Origin: Pectobacterium wasabiae CFBP 3304
GTDB taxonomy: Bacteria; Pseudomonadota; Gammaproteobacteria; Enterobacterales; Enterobacteriaceae
Length of the DNA: 64,000 nucleotides
Reading direction: 5' to 3'
Assembly: GCF_001742185.1 (NCBI RefSeq)
Contig: NZ_CP015750.1
Location: 2,480,001 to 2,544,000 of the forward strand
Shown here: positions 57,234 through 64,000 of the stretch, piece by piece
Layout: the number at the start of each line of letters is the position of its first letter
Numbering within the stretch: position 1 is the stretch's first letter
Position numbers and translations under genes: made by a program
Notes under the pieces: model-generated
Seen by the model: only the letters and a program-made list of their open reading frames with translations
The model's database searches: none
What the model was told of the DNA's origin: nothing

Positions 57234-58763
57234 ATGAACAAAGAGATTCTGGCTGTTGTTGAAGCAGTTTCCAATGAGAAATCCCTTCCGCGCGAGAAGA
57301 TTTTTGAGGCGTTGGAAACCGCACTGGCGACAGCAACCAAGAAAAAATACGAGCAGGAAATTGATGTTCGCGTCAGTATCGATCGTAAAACCGGCGATTT
57401 TGATACCTTTCGTCGTTGGTTGGTGGTGAATGAAGTCACTCTGCCAACTCGTGAAATTACGCTTGATGCCGCGCAGTTTGAAGATCCTTCTCTTGATGTT
57501 GGCGGTTATGTTGAAGATCAAATCGAATCCGTAACCTTTGACCGTATTACTACGCAAACGGCAAAACAGGTTATCGTACAGAAAGTTCGTGAAGCTGAAC
57601 GTGCGATGGTTGTCGATCAGTTCCGTGAGCAAGAAGGCGAAATTATCACCGGTGTCGTGAAGAAGGTGAACCGTGATAATATTTCACTTGAAGTCAGACC
57701 GATTGATGGTTCCAACACCGGTGCAGAAGCCGTCATTGGCCGTGAAGACATGCTGCCTCGTGAAAATTTCCGCCCTGGCGACCGTATTCGTGGCGTGCTG
57801 TACTCTGTTCGTCCAGAAGCTCGCGGTGCTCAACTGTTTGTCAGCCGTTCCCGTCCGGAAATGCTGGTTGAACTCTTCCGCATTGAAGTGCCAGAAATCG
57901 GTGAAGAAATTATCGAAATTAAGGCAGCGGCCCGCGATCCGGGTTCACGTGCGAAAATTGCAGTGAAGACGAATGACAAGCGTATCGATCCTGTTGGTGC
58001 TTGTGTTGGTATGCGTGGTGCACGTGTACAGGCCGTCTCCAGTGAACTGGGCGGCGAGCGTATTGATATCATTCTGTGGGATGACAATCCTGCACAGTTT
58101 GTGATCAATGCCATGGCACCTGCCGATGTGGTATCGATCGTCGTTGATGAAGATACCTGCACGATGGATATCGCCGTTGAGTCGAGTAATCTGGCTCAGG
58201 CGATTGGTCGCAACGGGCAGAACGTCCGTCTGGCTTCCCAACTGTTGAAACAGCATCGTTCTGACGATCGTTGGGAACTGAACGTGATGACAGTGGAAGA
58301 TCTTCAAGCCAAGCATCAGGCCGAAGCACATGCTGCAATCGACGTCTTTACCAAGCACCTTGATATTGATGAAGAATTTGCCACTGTGCTGGTTGAAGAA
58401 GGTTTCTCCTCACTTGAAGAATTGGCCTACGTACCAATCAAGGAACTGTTGGCTATCGAAGGCTTCGATGAAGAAACCGTTGAAGCATTGCGTGAGCGTG
58501 CTAAAGCTGCATTAACAACGCTGGCACTGGCGCATGAAGAAAGCCTTGGTGACGGTCAACCTGCTGAAGACTTGCTTAGCTTGCCTGGGCTGTCGCGCGA
58601 GTTGGCGTTCAAGCTTGCTGCGATCGGTGTTTGTACGCTGGAAGATCTTGCTGAACAGGGCGTTGACGACCTGACAGATATTGAAGAGCTCAATGATGAG
58701 CAAGCGGGCGAATTGATTATGGCCGCACGTAATATCTGTTGGTTTGGCGACGACAACGAATAA
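57234..58763 (+). CDS. nusA: Transcription termination/antitermination protein NusA
   Basis: ATG 57234 follows ACTAGG. The 509-residue protein has the polymerase-binding N-domain ([20 protein letters not shown]), S1 domain ([20 protein letters not shown]), two KH domains ([39 protein letters not shown]) and two C-terminal acidic repeats ([34 protein letters not shown]). E. coli NusA has 495 residues. It modulates pausing and termination. Confidence 0.97.
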   Translation: MNKEILAVVEAVSNEKSLPREKIFEALETALATATKKKYEQEIDVRVSIDRKTGDFDTFRRWLVVNEVTLPTREITLDAAQFEDPSLDVGGYVEDQIESVTFDRITTQTAKQVIVQKVREAERAMVVDQFREQEGEIITGVVKKVNRDNISLEVRPIDGSNTGAEAVIGREDMLPRENFRPGDRIRGVLYSVRPEARGAQLFVSRSRPEMLVELFRIEVPEIGEEIIEIKAAARDPGSRAKIAVKTNDKRIDPVGACVGMRGARVQAVSSELGGERIDIILWDDNPAQFVINAMAPADVVSIVVDEDTCTMDIAVESSNLAQAIGRNGQNVRLASQLLKQHRSDDRWELNVMTVEDLQAKHQAEAHAAIDVFTKHLDIDEEFATVLVEEGFSSLEELAYVPIKELLAIEGFDEETVEALRERAKAALTTLALAHEESLGDGQPAEDLLSLPGLSRELAFKLAAIGVCTLEDLAEQGVDDLTDIEELNDEQAGELIMAARNICWFGDDNE

Positions 58764-58788
58764 CGAACTGTAGCAGGAAAGGAACAGC

Positions 58789-61491
58789 ATGACAGATGTA
58801 ACCGTAAAATCGCTGGCCGCAGAGATTCAAACTCCGGTGGACCGCCTGGTACAGCAGTTTGCTGATGCGGGAATGACCAAGTCTGAATCGGACTCTGTGA
58901 CCCAGCATGAAAAAGAAACGTTATTAGCGCATCTGAACCGCGATCGCGGTAATGCGCCGAGTAAATTAACGCTGCAGCGCAAAACACGTAGCACGTTAAA
59001 TGTCCCTAGCACCGGTGGTAAAAGTAAGTCGGTGCAGATCGAAGTCCGCAAGACACGCACTTATGTAAAACGCGATCCGATTGATGCCCAACGGGCTGAA
59101 GAGGAAGAGCAGGCACGGCGTGAAGCGGAAGAACAGGCACAACGTGCCGCTGAAGAGCAGGCTAAACGCGAGGCCGATCTGCGCGAAACTGCTGAGAAAG
59201 CGAAGCGTGCTGCCGACGAGCAAGCCAAACGTGAAGCCGCTGAAAAAGCTAAGCGTGATGTAGCGGAAAAAGAAAAAGTGACGAACCAACAAAACGAAAA
59301 TATGACCAAGCCAGCTCAGTCTGAGAAAGCGAAACGTGAAGCGGAAGCTGCCGAACTTAAACGTAAAGCAGAAGAAACTGCGCGTCTTAAAGTTGAAGAA
59401 GAAGCGCGTCGTATTGCTGAAGAAGCTCGCCGTATGGCTGAAGAAAACGCCGGACGCTGGGAAGCGGAAAGTGCGACTAAACCTGAAGAATCTGCCGATT
59501 ATCACGTGACAACGTCTCATCATGCCCGTGAAGCAGAAGATGAAAACGACCGTCAGGTTGAGGGTGAACGCCGTACCCGTACCCGCGCCGCTAAAGTCAC
59601 CAAGCAGAAGAAAGGCAATCGCCAGTCTGAGTCCAAAGCTGACCGTGAAGAAGCGCGTGCCGTTACCCGTGGCGGTAAAGGCAAGCGTAAGCCAAGTTCA
59701 CTGCAACAGAGCTTCAATAAACCTGCTCAGGCGGTGAACCGTGATGTTGTGATCGGTGAAACCGTTACCGTTGCTGAACTGGCTAACAAAATGGCAGTTA
59801 AAGGCTCTCAGGTCATCAAAACGATGATGAAGCTGGGTGCGATGGCAACCATCAACCAGGTCATCGATCAGGAAACTGCACAACTCGTCGCGGAAGAGAT
59901 GGGCCATAAGGTCATCCTGCGTCGTGAGAACGAACTGGAAGAAGCAGTAATGAGCGACCGTGATATGGGTGTCGCAGCGGAATCTCGTGCGCCGGTCGTG
60001 ACCATCATGGGCCACGTTGACCACGGTAAAACCTCTCTGCTTGACTATATCCGTTCAACCAAGGTAGCAGCAGGTGAGGCGGGTGGTATTACCCAGCACA
60101 TCGGTGCTTACCACGTTGAAACTGACAACGGTATGATTACGTTCCTGGATACACCGGGACACGCCGCGTTTACCGCAATGCGTGCTCGTGGTGCTCAGGC
60201 TACGGATATCGTGGTACTGGTTGTGGCGGCGGACGATGGCGTGATGCCTCAGACAATTGAAGCTATCCAGCATGCGAAAGCGGCTCAGGTTCCGGTTGTT
60301 GTCGCAGTAAACAAAATCGATAAGCCAGACGCCGATCCGGACCGTGTGAAAACCGAACTGTCTCAGTACGGTATCATGCCGGAAGAGTGGGGCGGTGAAT
60401 CTCAGTTTGTCCACGTGTCTGCTAAAGCCGGTACGGGTATCGATGAACTGCTGGATGCGATTCTGTTGCAAGCCGAAGTTCTGGAGCTAAAAGCGGTTCG
60501 CAGCGGCATGGCAAACGGCGTAGTGATCGAATCCTTCCTGGATAAAGGTCGTGGCCCGGTTGCAACCGTACTGGTACGTGAAGGTACGCTGAATAAAGGC
60601 GACATCGTTCTGTGCGGCTTTGAATATGGCCGTGTTCGTGCGATGCGTGATGAGTTAGGCCGTGAAATTACGTTCGCAGGTCCTTCTATTCCGGTAGAAA
60701 TTCTCGGTATGTCTGGTGTGCCTGCCGCAGGTGATGAAGCTACGGTGGTTCGTGACGAGAAGAAAGCGCGTGAAGTTGCCTTGTATCGTCAGGGTAAATT
60801 CCGTGAAGTTAAACTGGCTCGTCAGCAGAAATCTAAACTGGAAAACATGTTTGCCAACATGACAGAAGGTGAAGTTTCTGAACTGAACATCGTTCTGAAA
60901 TCTGACGTACAGGGTTCTTGTGAAGCGATTTCCGATTCACTGCAGAAACTGTCTACTGATGAAGTGAAAGTGAAGATCGTCGGTTCCGGTGTGGGCGGTA
61001 TCACGGAAACTGACGCTACGCTGGCAGCCGCATCGAATGCGATTATCCTTGGCTTTAACGTTCGTGCCGATGCATCAGCACGCCGTGTCGTTGAAGCGGA
61101 AAGCTTGGATCTACGTTATTACTCCGTCATCTATGATTTGATCGACGAAGTGAAACAGGCGATGAGCGGTATGCTGGCGCCGGAATATAAGCAAGAGATC
61201 ATCGGCTTGGCCGAAGTGCGTGACGTCTTTAAATCACCGAAATTTGGCGCTATTGCTGGCTGTATGGTGACGGAAGGTATCGTTAAGCGTCACAACAAGA
61301 TCCGTGTATTGCGTGACAACGTGGTGATCTACGAAGGCGAGCTGGAATCTCTGCGCCGCTTCAAAGATGACGTTAACGAAGTCCGTAACGGCATGGAATG
61401 TGGTATCGGCGTGAAGAACTACAACGACGTTCGCCCTGGCGATATGATCGAAGTCTTTGAAACGATTGAGATCAAACGTACGATCGCGTAA
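58789..61491 (+). CDS. infB: Translation initiation factor IF-2
   Basis: The 900-residue protein has the N-domain ([20 protein letters not shown]), a long Glu/Ala/Lys/Arg-rich charged linker, and the G domain with [29 protein letters not shown] and [10 protein letters not shown], then domains II-IV. It delivers initiator tRNA to the 30S subunit. Internal starts for shorter IF2 forms are known in E. coli and were not assessed. E. coli IF2 has 890 residues. Confidence 0.97.
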   Translation: MTDVTVKSLAAEIQTPVDRLVQQFADAGMTKSESDSVTQHEKETLLAHLNRDRGNAPSKLTLQRKTRSTLNVPSTGGKSKSVQIEVRKTRTYVKRDPIDAQRAEEEEQARREAEEQAQRAAEEQAKREADLRETAEKAKRAADEQAKREAAEKAKRDVAEKEKVTNQQNENMTKPAQSEKAKREAEAAELKRKAEETARLKVEEEARRIAEEARRMAEENAGRWEAESATKPEESADYHVTTSHHAREAEDENDRQVEGERRTRTRAAKVTKQKKGNRQSESKADREEARAVTRGGKGKRKPSSLQQSFNKPAQAVNRDVVIGETVTVAELANKMAVKGSQVIKTMMKLGAMATINQVIDQETAQLVAEEMGHKVILRRENELEEAVMSDRDMGVAAESRAPVVTIMGHVDHGKTSLLDYIRSTKVAAGEAGGITQHIGAYHVETDNGMITFLDTPGHAAFTAMRARGAQATDIVVLVVAADDGVMPQTIEAIQHAKAAQVPVVVAVNKIDKPDADPDRVKTELSQYGIMPEEWGGESQFVHVSAKAGTGIDELLDAILLQAEVLELKAVRSGMANGVVIESFLDKGRGPVATVLVREGTLNKGDIVLCGFEYGRVRAMRDELGREITFAGPSIPVEILGMSGVPAAGDEATVVRDEKKAREVALYRQGKFREVKLARQQKSKLENMFANMTEGEVSELNIVLKSDVQGSCEAISDSLQKLSTDEVKVKIVGSGVGGITETDATLAAASNAIILGFNVRADASARRVVEAESLDLRYYSVIYDLIDEVKQAMSGMLAPEYKQEIIGLAEVRDVFKSPKFGAIAGCMVTEGIVKRHNKIRVLRDNVVIYEGELESLRRFKDDVNEVRNGMECGIGVKNYNDVRPGDMIEVFETIEIKRTIA

Positions 61492-61525
61492 TCCGTTTTC
61501 AGCGACGACGTAAGTGATTTGTAAG

Positions 61526-61549
61526 GGGGGGCCTAGTGCCCCCCGATTT
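61526..61549 (+). terminator. Hairpin between infB and rbfA
   Basis: GGGGGGC pairs with GCCCCCC across CTAGT, followed by GATTTTT. It looks like an intrinsic terminator or attenuator ahead of rbfA, whose ATG is 18 bp away behind GGAGGA. Confidence 0.75.
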
Positions 61550-61566
61550 TTACTGGAGGATTTATC

Positions 61567-61965
61567 ATGGCAAAAGAATTCAGCCGCACCCAGCGCGTTG
61601 CGCAGGAAATGCAAAAAGAAATCGCCATTATCATTCAACGTGAAGTGAAAGATCCGCGCATTGGCATGGCGACCGTATCCGGAGTGGAAGTTTCTCGCGA
61701 TCTGGCCTATGCCAAGGTTTTTGTGACCTTCCTGAATGATAACGAGCCAGAGCAAGTTAAAATCGCGGTGAAAGCACTGCAAGATGCGTCTGGCTTTATC
61801 CGTATGATGATTGGCAAGGCAATGCGCTTGCGTGTTGTTCCAGAATTAACCTTCTCCTATGACAACTCATTGGTTGAAGGGATGAGAATGTCCAATCTGG
61901 TGACTAATGTGGTCAGAAATGATACGGAACGACGTTCTGTTACGGGCGAAGATCAGGAGGATTAA
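61567..61965 (+). CDS. rbfA: 30S ribosome-binding factor A
   Basis: The 132-residue protein is KH-fold ([39 protein letters not shown] stretch) and binds the 5' helix of 16S rRNA during 30S maturation and cold shock. E. coli RbfA has 133 residues. Its stop overlaps the truB ATG by 1 bp, which shows translational coupling. Confidence 0.97.
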   Translation: MAKEFSRTQRVAQEMQKEIAIIIQREVKDPRIGMATVSGVEVSRDLAYAKVFVTFLNDNEPEQVKIAVKALQDASGFIRMMIGKAMRLRVVPELTFSYDNSLVEGMRMSNLVTNVVRNDTERRSVTGEDQED

Positions 61966-62909
61966 TGAGTCGTCCTCGTCGCCGTGGCCGTGATGTACAC
62001 GGCGTATTGTTATTAGATAAGCCGCAAGGCGTGTCGTCTAATGATGTTTTGCAGAAAGTAAAACGGATTTTTAACGCTAACAGAGCGGGCCATACGGGGG
62101 CGTTGGATCCATTAGCAACCGGTATGCTGCCGATTTGTCTTGGGGAAGCGACAAAGTTTTCCCAATATTTGCTGGATTCTGATAAACGCTACCGTGTCAT
62201 TGCTCGCCTTGGGCAACGTACCGATACCTCTGATGCCGATGGCAACGTGATTGAAGAACGTGCGATTGGTTTTTCTGCTACGGATCTGGAGCAGGCGTTG
62301 GAGAGCTTTCGCGGCACCACGCAGCAAGTGCCATCCATGTACTCGGCGCTGAAATATCAGGGGCGCAAGCTGTATGAGTACGCACGTCAGGGGCTGACGG
62401 TTCCGCGTGAAGCACGTGAAATCACCGTTTATGAACTTCAGTTTATTCGCTGGGAAGGCGATGAGCTGGAGCTAGAGATTCACTGCTCGAAAGGGACGTA
62501 CATTCGCACCATTATTGACGATCTAGGTGAAAAGCTGGGATGTGGCGCGCATGTGATTTACCTGCGTCGCTTGCAGGTTGCCAAGTACCCTACTGAAAGA
62601 ATGGTGACGCTGGAGCAGCTATCGGCGTTGGTCGAGCAGGCTCAGACGCAAGAACATGCACTTTCTCTGACCCTTGACCCGCTACTGATGCCGATGGAAA
62701 GCCCGGTTATTGATTTCCCTGAAGTGAATTTGCCGCCCGTTGTTGCAGGCTATTTGAAGCTGGGGCAAGCCGTTCAGGCAGCGAATGCGCCGTTGAACGG
62801 CATGGTGAGAATCACCGAGGGCGACGCGCACAAATTTATCGGAATGGGTGAAATTGACGACGAGGGTCGCGTTGCGCCACGGCGTTTGGTCGTTGAGTTT
62901 CCGGTGTAA
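61965..62909 (+). CDS. truB: tRNA pseudouridine-55 synthase
   Basis: The 314-residue enzyme has the catalytic motif [15 protein letters not shown] (catalytic Asp48), [20 protein letters not shown] and the PUA-like C-terminal domain. It makes pseudouridine 55 in the T arm. E. coli TruB is also 314. It is coupled to rbfA and followed by rpsO. Confidence 0.97.
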   Translation: MSRPRRRGRDVHGVLLLDKPQGVSSNDVLQKVKRIFNANRAGHTGALDPLATGMLPICLGEATKFSQYLLDSDKRYRVIARLGQRTDTSDADGNVIEERAIGFSATDLEQALESFRGTTQQVPSMYSALKYQGRKLYEYARQGLTVPREAREITVYELQFIRWEGDELELEIHCSKGTYIRTIIDDLGEKLGCGAHVIYLRRLQVAKYPTERMVTLEQLSALVEQAQTQEHALSLTLDPLLMPMESPVIDFPEVNLPPVVAGYLKLGQAVQAANAPLNGMVRITEGDAHKFIGMGEIDDEGRVAPRRLVVEFPV

Positions 62910-63030
62910 ACCCGCCTGTTGCTGCCTTGCTATCGCAGTACGCTGAGGGTAGAATAGCGCGGCTTGACTATTGGGTGGCTGAATTAGAGATCGGCGCCTG
63001 TTTTTTTATCTATAATGTTGGAGTATTACA

Positions 63031-63300
63031 ATGTCTCTAAGTGTTGAAGCTAAAGCTAAAATCGTAGCAGACTTCGGTCGTGGCACTAACGATAGTGGTT
63101 CTACTGAAGTTCAGGTTGCTTTGCTGACTGCGCAGATCAACCATCTGCAAGGCCACTTTTCTGAGCACAAAAAAGATCACCACAGCCGTCGTGGTCTGCT
63201 GCGTATGGTTTCTCAGCGTCGTAAGCTGCTGGACTACCTGAAGCGTAAAGATGTAGCACGTTACACCAGCCTGATTGCACGTCTGGGTCTGCGTCGCTAA
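63031..63300 (+). CDS. rpsO: 30S ribosomal protein S15
   Basis: The 89-residue protein ([40 protein letters not shown]) is the same length as E. coli S15. It binds 16S rRNA early in assembly and represses its own translation through a pseudoknot overlapping its start in E. coli. It is followed by a terminator and pnp. Confidence 0.98.
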   Translation: MSLSVEAKAKIVADFGRGTNDSGSTEVQVALLTAQINHLQGHFSEHKKDHHSRRGLLRMVSQRRKLLDYLKRKDVARYTSLIARLGLRR

Positions 63301-63320
63301 GTCTTCTGAGTTTCAGTGGG

Positions 63321-63346
63321 AAGGGGCCTCTTTTGGCCCCTTTCTT
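63321..63346 (+). terminator. Terminator after rpsO
   Basis: AAGGGGCC pairs with GGCCCCTT across a 6-nt loop, then TTCTTC. It is the counterpart of the partial rpsO-pnp terminator of E. coli. Confidence 0.85.
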
Positions 63347-63415
63347 CTAGGAAGCATCAGCAAAACAGAGTAATGTATTGTTGTTAATAGGATCTTGCAT
63401 TACAGAGGTTCGCGC

Positions 63416-63476
63416 GGCTAATGAGAGGCTTTATCTGCATAAGCAAGATAAGGGTTGTCATTAGTCGTGAGAATGT
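63416..63476 (+). promoter_or_regulatory. pnp leader hairpin, probable RNase III site
   Basis: CTAATGAGAGGCTTTATCT pairs with AGATAAGGGTTGTCATTAG with few mismatches, forming a long stem in the leader about 75 bp before pnp. In E. coli the equivalent stem is cut by RNase III and lets PNPase control its own mRNA. Confidence 0.75.
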
Positions 63477-63549
63477 AGTGTAAAGGTCGGGAGTTCACTG
63501 GTGCGTTTATCTTGAATACGTGTAACGTGCCCCAGCTAAGGATATTATT

Positions 63550-64000
63550 TTGCTGAATCCGATCGTTCGTAAGTTTCAATATGGTCAGCATACCGTCACG
63601 TTAGAGACCGGTATGATGGCACGCCAGGCTACCGCCGCTGTGATGGTAAGCATGGATGATACAGCGGTATTCGTTACCGTTGTCGGCGCTAAAAGCGCTA
63701 AACCCGGACAAAGTTTCTTCCCGTTGACGGTTAACTATCAGGAGCGTACCTACGCTGCTGGGCGTTTCCCTGGTGGTTTTTTCCGCCGTGAAGGTCGTCC
63801 AAGCGAAGGTGAAACGCTGACCTCTCGTCTGATTGACCGCCCAATTCGCCCGCTGTTCCCAGAAGGTTTCCTGAATGAAGTTCAGGTGATTGCGACCGTC
63901 GTTTCCGTTAACCCACAGGTTAACCCTGACATCGTTGCCATGATTGGTGCCTCTGCGGCGCTGAGCCTGTCTGGTATTCCATTCAACGGCCCTATCGGTG
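63550..64000 (+). CDS. pnp: Polynucleotide phosphorylase, N-terminal part (window end)
   Basis: The frame starts at TTG 63550 (AAGGA upstream) and reads [20 protein letters not shown], as in E. coli, which also uses TTG. The first RNase PH-like domain follows ([35 protein letters not shown]) and runs off the window. PNPase is the phosphorolytic 3'-exonuclease of the degradosome. The gene is cut only by the window end. Confidence 0.96.
   Translation, partial: MLNPIVRKFQYGQHTVTLETGMMARQATAAVMVSMDDTAVFVTVVGAKSAKPGQSFFPLTVNYQERTYAAGRFPGGFFRREGRPSEGETLTSRLIDRPIRPLFPEGFLNEVQVIATVVSVNPQVNPDIVAMIGASAALSLSGIPFNGPIG

Overview
The window looks like chromosome from a soft-rot enterobacterium, most likely Pectobacterium or a close relative in Pectobacteriaceae. 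The basis is enterobacterial gene order and near-E. coli protein sequences (rpoD-dnaG-rpsU/tsaD, argR/mdh, ispB/rplU-rpmA-yhbE-obgE, dacB/greA, rlmE-ftsH-folP-glmM-secG-leuU, metY-rimP-nusA-infB-rbfA-truB-rpsO-pnp), combined with a sugar-PTS-rich accessory part. The genus is inferred from gene content and was not tested by any search.

Layout. (1) 1-8.8 kb is carbon uptake and small regulators: a trehalose cluster (GH65 phosphorylase-treB-treR, all minus) with a perfect TreR-type palindrome in front of treB, an orphan GH1 6-phospho-beta-glucosidase behind a strong leader terminator, a secreted DJ-1/PfpI protein divergent from a LysR regulator, and a GntR/UTRA regulator. (2) 9.2-13.5 kb is an operon of transketolase (frame broken in a G tract) plus an ascorbate-type PTS (EIIA, EIIB, EIIC), divergent from the GntR regulator. 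(3) 13.66-32.66 kb is about 19 kb of foreign DNA inserted at the 3' end of tRNA-Ile2 (CAU). Three copies of the tRNA 3' end divide it into a small segment (putative effector/immunity pair plus an IS3-family element) and a 15-kb satellite-like element. That element has an integrase (broken), an AlpA-like regulator, a Bro-N antirepressor, an Icd-like gene, a run of tiny overlapping genes, a P4-like primase/helicase, SSB, ProQ/FinO, baseplate hub and spike, a spanin remnant, an HNH remnant and a broken terminase small subunit. Two clusters of the same 8-bp iteron lie about 7 kb apart in it. (4) 32.66-64 kb is core housekeeping chromosome.

How the genes work together. TreB imports trehalose as trehalose-6-phosphate, and the GH65 enzyme probably phosphorolyses it under TreR control. 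The GntR/transketolase/PTS block probably imports an unidentified pentose-like or acid sugar and feeds it to the pentose phosphate pathway. The core half makes the transcription, replication-priming and translation machinery: sigma-70, primase, S21, L21, L27, NusA, IF2, RimP, RbfA, S15, TruB, PNPase and two or more tRNAs. It also makes envelope and protein-quality functions (DacB, GlmM, SecG, FtsH).

A cross-cutting observation is that at least six genes are broken by what look like single-base losses, including the normally conserved rlmE. This mixes plausible island decay with a real possibility of residual assembly errors.
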